From: Luidia sarsii
Taxonomy: Eukaryota; Echinodermata; Asteroidea; Paxillosida; Luidiidae
Length of the DNA: 64,000 bases
Reading direction: 5' to 3'
NCBI GenBank assembly: GCA_949987565.1
Contig: OX465107.1
Coordinates: 5,535,659 to 5,599,658, forward strand
Each line of letters opens with the position of its first letter. Within the stretch, counting starts at the first letter, position 1. Shown piece by piece: positions 45,390 through 56,902 of this stretch. The notes beneath the pieces are model-generated. The model saw nothing but the letters and a program-made list of their open reading frames with translations. It made no database searches and had not been told where the DNA came from. Made by a program: the position numbers and the translations under genes.

Positions 45390-46180
45390 CATGTAACACT
45401 GTCTAGAACCACTTTCTTTTGCACAATTACCCATATACATTATTTTAAACAAACAAATTTTGCCAATCTGAAGCTTACAACAAGCTGACAATTAGTCAAT
45501 ATACCGCTAAATGCCACCACACAAAATATTGTGAGCAAGCCCAAGAGACTGAAATGAATTGCTGACACTTGCCTTGACTACTCCTCACCAAATAGGCGCA
45601 TTAAGGCCAACTTACCACTAGGTGGGGCTGGTCCGCACTTCCTATTCAGATCAAGTACTCTGAAGTGTCAGGTTCACAATACTTAATTTTACATTCACCA
45701 GTTACAATATGGTCTCCAGTCAGCAGCGTGACACATTTGGACGAAACAATGCAATATGCACATCATCTCTGTACATGACACAGTCATCAGGATTTTAACA
45801 AGAGAGTTTTTTTAACTGCTTCAGAAAGGCAAATGAACAGGTCAAATATGAATAAATAAAAACATTACAACAAGCAGCAGAAAAATAGTACATCCTTAAC
45901 TGAGAAGGAATACCACAATGAAGAAGTGTTTGTTTGACCACAATTTCTATGAGTACTCTCTGTTCAAGATGGCCAGCCATCTAGAATAGAGAAATACAAG
46001 CAATGCTAATTGAGTTTGAATGTACAGTTTTTTGATCAGCAACTATGGGTAAGAAGGAAGTTACAACATACTGAAATCTGATGAAGAAGCCAATGCATGT
46101 CTGCACAGACCTAAATATTTCAACCTGAAAACAAAGCAAAAACCTCTCCACAGAACCACACCAGGGCTGGGGTATTCTAG
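45390..46180. other. Unassigned sequence
   Basis: No supported gene or repeat. Confidence 0.3.
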
Positions 46181-46860
46181 ACCAAGGAGAAAAAGGGGAT
46201 TCTTGCCCCAAAAAAGCCATGCACATAGCAAGGAGGCCTTTTTGAAAGAAGAATCCAGAGAAGAATAAGACAGAGAGAGGATTAAGAGTCAGACATTGAA
46301 GAAAACAAATTGAATGTATGAAAGAAAAGAATGAAGTAAATTATTGAAATCCATTGTCCTCAGGGTGATTGGACACCCAAGTTTTCATTGACATAAGATG
46401 ACCGGTCCCCATGGTGCTGTGTACATTTCCATTGGTTTCAAATATTATGGTATTGTGTATACAATTTGGGGTGTTCATCTAGAAAGTTATCACTGGCAAA
46501 TGTAGCACAGTGGAGGATGGGGTTATCAAGAGATGAGTTATACTAGGCCAGGAAGAAGAGAAAGAAAACCCAGGACTTTCTTGCCCTAAAGAAGCTGGGG
46601 AAAGAATATCAAGGGTTATATTCTGAAAGAAGCACTATATGATCCCAAAGGAATGATGACGTGAATACCTTGACAGAAATGAAGTATTGTGAGAAGAATA
46701 TTACTGAAATCCTTTATCCTCACCGTGATTGGAAAGTGTCATTGGCATAAGTTCACTAGTTCCAATGTTTCTTTATATATTGTTTGGGTTTCTTTAGCTA
46801 TTGTTTTGGTATCCTGCATGATGTCTTTTGGATTGAACTAGAAAGTAATCACAGAAAAAT
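46181..46860. repeat. Diverged tandem duplication (~365-bp unit)
   Basis: 46,181-46,500 and 46,545-46,860 share AAGAGAAAG.AAACCC..GA.TTCTTGCC, ACTGAAATCC.TT.TCCTCA, GTGATTGGA and TTGGCATAAG/TTGACATAAG in the same order. Confidence 0.6.
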
Positions 46861-47352
46861 ATAGCTTAGAAGAGATGAAGGTGGAGTCAAACTTAAGGGA
46901 ACTTCAGAGCATTTTCATGTTTAAAAAGATATTTACATTTTTAAAAGCGTAGAAGAAAAACTGATTACTGTATTACCATATGTCCATGTATGTCTATAAT
47001 GTATGAACCCCTATTAGAGTGAACCAAAGAGCTGAAGGGATTGGCATGGTAGTTCTGAGTGGATGAAGAACTATGTTCCAAAAGTGGCCAAGAAATGCAG
47101 CCCTTTCAGAGATATATAAGCAGTTTTGCTAAAAAGGAGTCAGATCTGACTTGAAGAAAAATAGAAAAGGAATGATGTTAGGTTTCCATATGAGATGAAG
47201 ACAGATGACCCTCGAAACCCCCTTCATTATGCACACCATAAGGTGACAGGCAAGTAGATCTCACAGATCTCACCACCATGATGGCTTCATGAAGTCATGG
47301 AGGGACACGCCTGCGAGGCTGGTGAGATCCACCAGACACATCACAGTTCCAC

Positions 47353-47765
47353 CAAGACACAAAGCTCTTCCACAAGTGATTCCCTGGCAAAGTAAGTCTT
47401 CCAGAGCCAGTCCTTTGGTCACCTATAGCCATGGACCATCCACCCTGCACACCACCCTCAATCACCCCCAATCAGCCCGCCTATGGGTACACTCTGTACC
47501 CATGGCACGATCCTGGCTGCAAGCCTTCACACAGTGCACGTACCAGTGACATACTTGAGTGAGCATCCCAACACCACCCTCTCCAACAGTGCCACAGTCC
47601 CCCTACCTACATGCTCTAATGCACCAGGCCCCTCCCAAGATCAGAGAGTCACCTCCTCCAGAATCCTCCCCCACAGGACCACTACAACCCCACTCCAAGT
47701 CAAAACCCAGCATCTTCTCCTTGAGACTGAGATTGCAATATATGGATAAGTTCAACCAAACCTGG
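47353..47765 (+). repeat. Low-copy element with preserved frame, copy 1
   Basis: About 410 bp, repeated at 50,321-50,755 at high identity and more distantly at 39,840-40,070 (minus). One frame reads MGTLCTHGTILAASLHTVHV, then PVTYLSEHPNTTLSNSATV; the other copies keep this frame through missense differences. It ends next to a SINE. I do not recognise the protein, if it is one. Confidence 0.55.
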
Positions 47766-47769
47766 CCTT

Positions 47770-48530
47770 TGGAAACTGATACAAATAAAATAAAGTCAAA
47801 CAAATCAATGAAAAAAGACTGGGAACTAATTACATGTAGGAACTTTTGAACAAATTGAACAAATGGCAAAGTAAATGTTTGACTGGACCGGGATTTGAAC
47901 CCAAGACCTCTCATTTTGAGTACCAACATTCTTCCCATCTGAGCTATCCAGCTCTTAGATGGTGGCCTCCCAAAATAGTCAACTAGTCTTTGCCGGGGTG
48001 GGGGCGCCAGTCAGAGGCAATCATCAACCATTATCTGCTGTATATCTTCAGGGATCACACCCCCGCTTTCATTCAGATGCAAACAACCAATTGTTGCAAA
48101 CCTGGCTTCAGCAGCTCGTGGATCACACAAAGTTAAATAGCGGATGCAGCTTTTTTAATCAAACAAATCAATGTAAAACTGACTGGGAAGAAAGTTTTCT
48201 TTGCCATTTTTATTTTAAATTTGTTTAAAAGTTCCCAGTCAGTTTTTCATTGATTTGTTCGACTTGAATTGAAAAAAGCTGCATTCACTTTTTGTGATCC
48301 CTGAGCTGCATCTGAATGTAAGCGGGGGTGTGATCCCAGGAGATATATGGCAGTTAATGAATGGTTGAATTGCTTCTGACTGGCACCCCAACCCAGGCAA
48401 AGACCAGTTGACCATTTAGGGAGGCCACCATCTAAGGCCTGCATACCTCAGATGGGAAGAGCACTGGTACGCAAAATCCGAGGTCTTGGGTTCAAATCCC
48501 GGTCTAGTCAAAGTTTTCTTTGCCATTTTT
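47770..48530. repeat. SINE family 1, inverted pair
   Basis: A minus-strand copy (tRNA-like head 47,881-47,956: B box GGGTTCAAATCCCGG, A box TAGCTCAGATGGGAAGAA) and a plus-strand copy (head 48,438-48,512) face each other. Their bodies meet around 48,160-48,260. Together they form a long inverted repeat. Confidence 0.8.
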
Positions 48531-48551
48531 TCAAACATAAAGTAAGAGTAC

Positions 48552-48657
48552 CAATATGCAAAAATGTTGCAAACTGCTTAGTGACAAAAATGACAAAAAA
48601 GCAATAAAAAAATTGGAGGGCCTGACATTTCGATTCTAGCAGGACTTTTCTCAAAGA
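48552..48657 (+). mobile_element. Penelope-like end, family A (diverged solo)
   Basis: AAAAATGTTGCAAACTGCTTA...GGGCCTGACATTTCG...TTCTCAAAG. It is part of the block duplicated at 50,780-51,300. Confidence 0.65.
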
Positions 48658-49160
48658 ATGAAAAGTTCACTCATCTGTTTAACAGCTTTAACAGTTTCTG
48701 CATGTTCTGCATGTTCTGCATGAGGTGTTGCTACATCAAACCTGAAAAACATCAAACAAACCAAAACTAAACAAATCTTGGGTGGAAAACATTTTCTCAA
48801 GCTTTTTGGGGATGCATAATAAGAAAGAATACTTCCATTGGATGATTTGAATGAAAGAAATAAAGTTGATTGACAGCTGAAAAATGAAAAAGGCTAGTGT
48901 TTTCTTCTTCCAACTTTCTCCGAACTTGAGCCACTGTCTGTTCCACTCAACAATATGCTTCTTTCGCAAAAAGTGCAGGTTTCCTTAAATCAATTCGTCA
49001 GTAAACTAATATATCATGCGAGCTGCAGTTGTTTGGAAAGCCCAGCCCTGCCCTTGTATCGTCATCCTGCATTGCAAGACATTGCTCGCCATTAGATGGA
49101 AGATGGTGAATGTATGCCTCAACAATGTAGTGCTCTGTTGTAATGTGCTCACTGTATTAA
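48658..49160 (+). repeat. Tandem block, copy 1
   Basis: Shares with 50,874-51,300 the words GAAAAGTTCACT/AGAAGTTCACTTATCT, TTTCTCAAGCTTTTTGGG, GAAGTTGATTGA, CAACAATATGCTTCTTTC and TTGCTCGCCATTAGATGGAA. Together with the 47.35/50.32-kb pair this shows a ~2.1-3.0-kb tandem duplication, separated by a MITE and SINE inserted later. Confidence 0.75.
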
Positions 49161-49249
49161 TTTATTACAACAACCATTCCTCAAATTTGTGCACGGTTTG
49201 TGGCACCTACCTGAACACGGATGGTCAGTGTTGTGCAACCTTTGGCCGC

Positions 49250-49390
49250 CGCTATACAGATTTGAATCCACAGCACGACTTCAGCCAGCTCAGTGGACCA
49301 GTGGCTAAGACGTCAGCACTAAAAAGCAGGAGTCACGGAGTTGAATCCCGCCCAAACTGCCTATATTTTTTTTCAGCAGGAAATTGGGCA
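49250..49390 (+). repeat. tRNA-derived SINE, family 2
   Basis: A-box-like CAGCTCAGTGGACCAGTGGC and B-box GAGTTGAATCCCGC, ending in a T run and TTTCAGCAGG. Same family as 20,058-20,190. Confidence 0.65.
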
Positions 49391-49477
49391 AAGGACTGAA
49401 CAATTTATTACATTGAGTAGGGCAAACACTCATTGAATTACATTCAAATTATATCCATAGAACACAATTGTCCTTAA

Positions 49478-50173
49478 CCACTTCGCGCTGGGGGGTTTTT
49501 CAGCGCCGATGACCGCCATACGGGGGTTTTTGAACAATGCATCATTTTAAAATCTTGCTAAAACAATCGGAACAATATATTTCTGTGAAATAAATCGATA
49601 AGGGTATACTATGGGTACAAGAGAGTAAAACCTGGCACAATTCGGACGTCGTTGTGGCCTTTGTCAAGAGATTATCCGTTCGAAAAAGGGCCCTTTGTGC
49701 GTCGTCAATGGACCGTAACGGACGTGTGTGTGTGGGTGCGTGTACGCTGCTGACAATCCCTGACCGCAGACTCCAGCCTCCACTCCAGGCAGTCTAATCT
49801 TCGAGTTGGTCGGCCACAAACGAGCGTACAGATTACGGTAAAGAATGTGGGGGGAATTCCAATGCCAGACCGACGACCGTTGGGCTGTGTGGCATGCAAA
49901 GACAATGTCCCCCGCGTGCTTTCAGCTGCAGCGCGGTATCCCTCGATCCTCCACAGTAAAAGTCCCACAATTGCACAATTACTGCTGCTAATCTTGCAAT
50001 TCATGTGGCAACTTGCGTCAAAAAGGGTCTTTGTACTGATTCATATTGCTTTGTTCTAAGCTGAAAAGAGTCTTTGTTTAGAATGTGGACAATAGTGGTG
50101 CCCGGATTCGGAGGGCCCCGTTGCAAAGGCAATCCAATTGACCTCCGGATTCGGAGGTCCCGGCGCGAAGTGG
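49478..50173 (+). mobile_element. piggyBac-like MITE (TTAA-flanked), copy 2
   Basis: TTAA at 49474-49477 and 50174-50177. Terminal inverted repeats start CCACTTCGCGCTGGG and, on the other strand, CCACTTCGCGCCGGG. About 696 bp. Inside is a GTGTGTGTGTGGGTGCGTGT tract and CpG-rich sequence. It is longer and less decayed than the copy at 34,278-34,853 and lies in the opposite orientation. No transposase is encoded. Confidence 0.8.
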
Positions 50174-50320
50174 TTAACATGCTGTTGACTGATGATGAAG
50201 GTTTCTTAGTCTTGAAGATTCTGTAACTGAGGATGTTTCTCATGTAATGTGCAAGCCATCCCGTGTCTCAGCATGTGCTGGGAAGCTATTGTAGCCATGT
50301 GATACATCATAAGACACAAA

Positions 50321-50755
50321 GACACAAAGCCCTTCCACAAGTGATTCCCTGGCATAAGTAAGTCTTCCAGGAATCCAGGGCCAGTTCTATGGTCAACTAT
50401 AGCCAAGGACCATCCACCCTGCACACCATCCTCAATCACCCCCAATCAGCCCACCTATGGGTACAGTATGTACCCATGGCACCGTCCTGGCTGCAAGCCT
50501 TCACACAGTGCACGTACCGGTGACACACCTGAGTGAGCATCCCAATACCACCCTCTCCAACAGTGCCACAGTCCCCCTGCCTACATGCCCCAGTGCACCA
50601 GGCCCCCTCCCAAGATGAGTCACCTCCTCCAGAATCCTCCCATCGGGACCACTCCAACCCCACTCCAAGTCAAAACCCAACATCTTTTCCCTAAGACTGA
50701 GATTGCAATACCGGTATACGGATAAGTTCAACCAAACCTGGCCTATGCAAACCTG
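50321..50755 (+). repeat. Low-copy element with preserved frame, copy 2
   Basis: One frame reads MGTVCTHGTVLAASLHTVHV, PVTHLSEHPNTTLSNSATV. Compared with copy 1 the differences are conservative (L/V, I/V, Y/H) and the frame is intact. Confidence 0.55.
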
Positions 50756-50779
50756 ACCTGATAAAAATAAAATAAAAGT

Positions 50780-51300
50780 AATATGCAAACATTTTGCAAA
50801 CTGCTTAATTACTCACTAAAATTACGGAAATGAAAAAACAACAACAGGAGGGTCAGCAGGACCTTTCTCAATGGCCGAATGAAAAGTAAGAAGTTCACTT
50901 ATCTATTTAACAGCTTTCACAGTTCCTGCATGTTCTGTGTGAGGCGTTGAGGCATCAAACTTGAAAATAAAATTTTAAAAATAACAAATGTTGGGAGCAT
51001 AACATTTTCTCAAGCTTTTTGGGAATATATAAAGGAAATCATACTTGCCATTGGATTTGAATACAAGAAATGAAGTTGATTGAAGGATGAACAAAATTTA
51101 TAAGATATGTCTGTTCTGCTCAACAGTATGCTTCTTTCACAATAAGTGCAGGATTCCTGAGATTAATTTGTCTATAAACTAAGATATCATCCAATCTGGA
51201 GTTGTGTCACAAGACTTTGCTCGCCATTAGATGGAAGATGGTGAACGTATGCCTTGACATAGTAGTGCTCTATTGCAATGTATTCTCTGTAATCATTCCT
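50780..51300 (+). repeat. Tandem block, copy 2
   Basis: Counterpart of 48,552-49,160, including a decayed family-A end at 50,783-50,873 whose central CGTTTCG motif has been deleted. Confidence 0.7.
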
Positions 51301-51675
51301 CAAATTTCTGTTGAGAGGTTGATCAGTTTGTACATGGTTTGTGGTACTTATCTGAACATGGATTCTGAACATTTTAACAACTTCCAAGTCGAAGATGACA
51401 CAAATAATGCAATCTGCTCAATGACAAATAAATAACCCAAGAAGATTAAGAGCCCTGATGTTTTGATCTTCTCAGAACATTTCTAAAATTCAAAAGGGTT
51501 TGAGAAAGGAATAGTGGTCTTTTGCATTTACCATATGTAAATCGGTCCCTGATTTACACAATTGTGACCCGATCTGTAAAGAGGAGTCAGATGTTGCGCG
51601 GCATGATAATGCATCACAGGCGATTCAATGTTGATTTCTGAATTCTTTAGGTTCTTAACTTTCGTAATCCTTAAG

Positions 51676-51785
51676 GTGATATACAAAAATGTTGCAAACT
51701 GCTTACTGACTAAAATTACCAAAATGCAAATCTCAAAATTTAGTGGGCCTGACGTTTCAATCCTAGCAGGACCTTTCTCTTTGAG
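51676..51785 (+). mobile_element. Penelope-like end, family A (solo)
   Basis: GGTGATATACAAAAATGTTG...GGGCCTGACGTTTCAATCC...AGGACCTTTCTC. It ends at nearly the same internal position as the solo copy at 62,475-62,580. Confidence 0.75.
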
Positions 51786-52240
51786 GCTTGTTTACTCTGT
51801 TAACAGTTTTGGTGAAAATGAAAAACAGGGATTTTGGAAACTGCCATATCTCCGGCGTGCAACATACTATGCATACCTAACAAACACCTGAATGAAGCTG
51901 TCCATCCAGCTATGTAGATATCTCAATTTTATATTTTTTAAACATCCGACTCATTTTCATCAAGCGGGTCACAATTCATATTATTCTATTCCAATAAATG
52001 AAGAAAAAATACTTACACTCAATGTGGAAAGTCAGTTTTCTGATGACGGACAGAGCACACACTGCCCAAAACATAGAGTTACTGGCCTCAGAGCCTTACA
52101 CCCTCTTGAAAGAGAGGACTTACGTGATGTCACAACAAGCATTCTACATTGTGATTCCACCATGCAAACCTTCACGTTTTATCAAATACTCATTATCAAG
52201 AGCACAAATACGCACTCATACTCTGCTCATTGTAGGATAT
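51786..52240. other. Decayed family-B end and unassigned flank
   Basis: 52,040-52,170 keeps the family-B order: CAGAGCACACACTGCCC, GAGTTACTGGCCTCAGAGCC, CTCTTGAAAGAGAGGAC, ATGTCACAACAAG and CATGCAAACCTTCA. The stem-loop is destroyed. Nothing else is recognised. Confidence 0.5.
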
Positions 52241-52241
52241 A

Positions 52242-52700
52242 ACCTGAATCCTGCAAAATCCTGCTATCCTACCTTGTTCAAAGCTCCATATGACCTGAAT
52301 CCTGCCAAATCCTGCAGTACTGGCTACTGTGGACCATTGCCTGAATCCTGCCAAATCCTGCACTGAGTTTATGGTGTTTTAGTCCACATTCTAAACAAAG
52401 ACTTTTTTCAGCTTAAAACAATGGGCCCTTTTTCAAACGGATAATCTCTTGACAAAAGCCACAACGACGTCCGAATTGTTACCAGCATCCTGCATTTTCC
52501 TACTGACAAAATCGCCTTATGCCCTCAATCCTGCACATTCCTAGTGTGTCAACTCTCATGTGCCCTCAATCCTGCAAAATCCTTCTCCAGCACTTTGATA
52601 GTAGTAGCCTGTATCCTGCGCAATCCTGCAATGTGTCAACTCTCATGTGCCCTGAATCCTGCAGAATCCTGCAGAAGGCAAATAGGATTCTACAGGATTT
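52242..52700 (+). repeat. CCTGAATCCTGCAAAATCCTG minisatellite
   Basis: Around a dozen degenerate ~20-50-bp units built on CCTGAATCCTGC(A)AAATCCTG (52,242-52,365 and 52,480-52,690). They are interrupted at about 52,375-52,485 by an internal fragment of the TTAA-type MITE (GTCCACATTCTAAACAAAGA, CAACGACGTCCGAATTGT). Confidence 0.8.
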
Positions 52701-53072
52701 GGGAAGGTTAGGGTTAAAAAAATGAAAAATAGATTTTGAATAAAACATCTCTAGACTCAGAATATCTAGGACAGGAAACTGTATTACGTAATTTCATTAA
52801 TTTCTTTTTACTATTTAAACCAATGCTCACCAATCACATTCATTGAATGTAGGTCAGGTTCTGAGCTTGAAGAAATAAGCAAGTGCTCCTGTTAAACTTG
52901 CTCAAGAATCTACAAAAATAACCAAGAATGTAAAATTGAAACAAATTAGAACATAATAATAAAGAAAAGATGACAGTCAAAACAAATTTATATCAATACA
53001 CGTACTACAAACAATTCTGGTCAAAGCAAATAAAATGAAGTAAATGAACAAAAAATGGCAAAGAAAACAATA
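52701..53072. other. Unassigned AT-rich sequence
   Basis: No supported gene or repeat. Confidence 0.3.
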
Positions 53073-53135
53073 AATGGACTCACTGGGATTTGAACACAAG
53101 ACTTCTGGTTTTACGTATCATCTGAGCTACCCTGC
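53073..53135 (-). repeat. SINE family 1 head (tRNA-like)
   Basis: The minus strand carries B-box TGTTCAAATCCCAG and A-box TAGCTCAGATGATACG, preceded on the plus strand by the AAATGGCAAAGAAAAC tail typical of this family. Confidence 0.65.
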
Positions 53136-53324
53136 ACCCTACACACAAACTGACTCGGCACTCAAGTACAACTGCTTCAGAGGTTCCGCGGACTTCCGCC
53201 TTTGAAAATTGTTCAACTAGGATCAAAATTTTGTATTGCATCAGTCACCATCAACATTTCCTAATCCTATGATTTTTGTTTTTCAAAGTTAAATCATTCA
53301 TAATCACAAACAAATGATATTTAC

Positions 53325-53575
53325 CATTGCTCTTTCCTGTTCCAGGTGCTCTCCAAAAGTAATTTGTGAGAATTGATCTATAACGGTAATGGCGCGCCAG
53401 CAGAGTTCGCAAGTTGTCACAATGTCACATCCCATTTCATCCGCAGACTCAAAGAGGGGACAACACCAGAAAAATCCATTATTCTGACACTGTGTTATCA
53501 TTGCATTAGAATTGCAAGGCTCTCAACAAAAGCCTTCATTGAAGTCACAAGGTCATCCAAATCTGGCTTCTTTGG
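53325..53575 (-). pseudogene. Coding-like remnant of unknown family, one frameshift
   Basis: The minus strand first reads PDLDDLVTSMKAFVESLAILMQ (split here as PDLDDLVTSMK / AFVESLAILMQ; about 53,499-53,573). It shifts frame and continues CQNNGFFWCCPLFESADEMG, CDIVTTCELCWRAITVIDQ and ITFGEHLEQERAM, ending at a GTAAAT donor-like site (53,321-53,324). Its composition is far more protein-like than its surroundings. It could be one frame-shifted exon, or two exons. No family recognised. Confidence 0.4.
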
Positions 53576-53639
53576 GGGTGTTGTGAGGCTTCACAGTATT
53601 GGTACAGGCACAACATTCTTGTAGTTGCATTATTTGGAA

Positions 53640-54773
53640 GGACGTGACACTGACACTGATACACTACAGACAGTTCATAGTTTTTCTGCGGTTTTTTTTT
53701 CGAACTGGCCAACTGGGCCCCTATATTTTTTTTTTTACTGGCCCGTCAAATTTGTCAACTGGCCTAGTTGCGGTAACCGTACGGTTACCACAAGTCACAA
53801 CTACAACTGGCCTTACAATAATGAGATACATTGGTTAGGCAGTATTAGAGTAACTAACCATGTGGTCTCCTTAGACAGTAGTCATTGGTAAAATTGTCAC
53901 CTAGGCTAATCTAGCAAAAGGCTTACCTGCTTGAGAGCAAGATGAAGGACACTAGTAAATTGTTGGATTATCTTGGTCAATTACAAACTCAGTATTTGTC
54001 AAATTTTTCCCACCAATCTTACTAATAAAACATGGAGTGAGTGGAGTGAGTGTTTGGGCAGACAATCTGATTTTGCCCCAACGCTTCTTATCACGGGTCC
54101 ATGCAATTACAATTCTTTAACTAGTGCTGCAAGAGTAAAGTCATGTCACAGGCCTCGTGGTAACTTACCACAACATTCTGGAAAGAAATCCTGTCTTAAA
54201 TGTGTTGACGCGTTTTAGTTGAACACTGTGAATTACTGAATGACGGGTAAAATGTATGTGTATGTGTACGAGCGTGTACGCAGCCGTCTTGGCCGCCTTC
54301 GAGTGCGCATGCAAACTACGGGCGCGGTAATGGTGCGCACGACGTGCGGAAGGTATGATCGGAGACTGGACTGCGTGTCGGAACAGTAATTGTGCAAAGC
54401 ATGCAACATGCAGTATTTTTTGCAGTGTAAATTGTCGCCCAACGACTTGATCAAGGCTAACGACTCAGCGGAAAGATTCCGCTACCCCTTTCCGTTTGCT
54501 AGATTTACACCAAGGTCCCTTAACAGCGACCTCAGTTTTCCCATTGAATTTGGTTAGCTCATTCTTCAGTTTGAGCTAAAAAAAATAAAAAAATGGGAAC
54601 TTCATTTCGGCCAAAGAAAAGGGTTTGGTATTAGTGTAGAACATGGTGTAGAGTCGCTGGTATCAGGTACCGGTAATCATACGTTAAGGAAGTGCAACGT
54701 GTCAAACAAATAAAGGAATAACTTAGGCCTACTGGGAAACAAAATTGAAAAACAAAAATGGCAAGGAAAACTT
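53640..54773. other. Unassigned sequence with a perfect palindrome and a CpG-rich patch
   Basis: GGTAACCGTACGGTTACC (53,772-53,789) is a perfect 18-bp palindrome inside a run of ACTGGCC words. 54,260-54,370 is CpG-rich (GTGTACGAGCGTGTACGCAG, GCGCACGACGTGCGG). No gene is recognised. Confidence 0.5.
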
Positions 54774-54822
54774 TGACTGGACCGAGATCTAAACCCAAGA
54801 CCTCTGGTTTAGCGTACCATCT
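54774..54822 (-). repeat. SINE family 1 head (tRNA-like, decayed)
   Basis: Minus strand GGGTTTAGATCTCGGTCCAG, with the AAATGGCAAGGAAAACTTTG tail of the family on the plus strand. The A box is lost. Confidence 0.6.
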
Positions 54823-55295
54823 GCATATTCATTATTCCTTTTACCCTCTTATATACGTCTACGGGGTAAAATACATTATACTCAGTCGGTAGTTTTGAGC
54901 ATGTGGTATTGCCCAATAACTGGGTTGGGTCAAGTGTGCCCATCACTGACATTTTCTGAAAACCGGTATGCCCAAATCTGGGATACGAATAAATAAAACC
55001 TTGAGGCTGTGGCACGAATCTCAATTATTGAGTCAATAACTTGCGTCTGCATGATTGCTTTGTAAAACAGACACGGTTGTGGTAATCTGGCGTTTCAGGC
55101 GGGGTTCATAAAACGGCCCAAAAATAGTTCTGCTTCTGATTACATGGCATTTAAAACTAGGGTAGGTAGGTTTAGGGATTTTTGTGTAGGCTAGCCAATT
55201 TGTTTTGTACAATCACGTAATTATGGAGTAATGGAATTACATATAGATTTTTTTTATCATCATTGATTCCCGATAAAAAAAAATAGGGTCGAAGG

Positions 55296-55406
55296 TAGTC
55301 CCACTTATTTGGCCGCTAGGAGCTCCTCTGAAACGATTTGTGTGTTGATCTGTCGCAACACACAAATTGTTTCAGAGGAGTTCCTAGCGGCCCATGAGTG
55401 GGACTA
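55296..55406. mobile_element. 111-bp hairpin (fold-back element)
   Basis: Arms 55,296-55,347 and 55,356-55,406 are reverse complements with only a few mismatches (TAGTCCCACT...GGCCGCTAGGAG...CTCTGAAACGATTTGTGTG), separated by 8 bases. A minimal MITE is the simplest explanation; a hairpin RNA gene is an alternative. Confidence 0.75.
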
Positions 55407-55717
55407 GGTCGCAGGCTAGAAACAGGGTCGGTCGAGTAACCGGATGCAGAACTTATTTTTGGCCTAAAGTCTGTTTATAACTGTCCTAGGCTATAGGCCT
55501 ATCTCCAAGATCACTTGTTATGATTTTGGGAATATTGCAAATAAAACTTTTGGGTTTTTTAGTGGTTGTGCCAGATATTGTTAATGTTCTACAAAATACT
55601 AAATAGTAGATGGTCTATTTTGGATTTAGGGGGTTTTTTTCCTCACCCTTTTACGATGTATAGGCATAAAACAAACAAAAAATACTGCAGCTTTTCAATT
55701 CAATTCAAACAAATAAA

Positions 55718-56902
55718 GTGATATACAAAAATGTTGCAAACTGCTTACTGACTAAAATATCCAAAATGCAAATCTTAAAATTTAGTGGGCTTGACGTTTT
55801 GATCCTAGCAGGACCTTTCTCAAAGGCAGAGTGACGAGGACAACACAGATACATGTACACGAAGGAAGGGGGAAGAGAGTGAATAGGACACGGATGAGAA
55901 ACAAAGGACAAAGAGTAAAGCTGGTAGGGTGAGATCAAAGGGAAGGGCAAGGAGTAGGGTGGGGATTAGTGAGAAGAGGGGGAAAAAAGATCAAAGAGAA
56001 AAGTGTGAAGGAGTGAACACAAAAGAAGGAATATCAGAAAGCTGCATGGTGTTAATCACCCTCCTGGATGTTGAGACCATGTGGTTGAATAGTCCGAAGA
56101 CGCTTCATCCACATTTTCTCACGGCTTAGACGGACAGCATTACTACGGTGACCAAGGGATTCTATGCCCAGTACACTCATCTCTGATATCGAATGAACAG
56201 GGAGATTGAAGTGATACCTATGGCCATAGATACGTTCTTTGCGGGTGTTTTTGGTCTCGCCAACTCTTTCAATGGACATTCTTCTGGAACTACCCACACG
56301 ACCTATGGCTCTATCACGTGAACTACCTCAAACATCATATACCTCATCTCATGTAGAGTTTGTAATGTTCAGTATGTTGGCGAGACTTAAAAACACCCTC
56401 AAAAAACGTATCTATGGCCAAAGGTCTACAATCAAAACCGGTAAAATGTACACCCCTGTTGGGTATCACTTCAATCTTCCTGATCATTCGATATCAGATA
56501 TGAGTGTACTGGGCATAGAATCCCTTGGTCACCGTAGTAATGCTGTCCGTCTAAGCCGTGAGAAAATGTGGATGAAGCGTCTTCGTACTATTCAACCACA
56601 TGGTCTCAACATCCAGGAAGGTGACTAACACCATGCAGCTTTCTGATAATCCTTCTTTTGTGTTCACTCCTTCACACGCCTCTCTTTGATCTTTCCCCCT
56701 CTTCTCACTAATCCCTACCCTACCCCTTGCCCTTCCCTTTGATCTCACCCTACCAGCTTTACTCTTTGTCCTTTGTTTCTCATCCGTGTCCTATTCACTC
56801 TCTCCCCCCTCCTTCGTGTACATGTATCTGTGTTGTCCTTGTCACCCTGCCTTTGAGAAAGGTCCTGCTAGTATCGAAACGTCAGGCCCGCTACATTTTA
56901 AG
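55718..56902. mobile_element. Penelope-like retroelement, inverted head-to-head pair (family A)
   Basis: Two 3' halves of one element face outward. The left arm (about 55,718-56,268) codes on the minus strand, and the right arm (about 56,369-56,902) on the plus strand. Each reads ...YHFNLP.HSIS.MSVLGIES, LGHRSNAVRLSREKMWMKRL and RTIQPHGLNIQEGD before a stop. The right arm also carries a CRVCNVQYVGET motif (GIY-YIG nuclease) with a stop/frameshift soon after. Outer ends are the family-A motif (GATATAC...CGTTTCGATCC...AGGACC). Both copies lack the reverse transcriptase. Confidence 0.75.
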
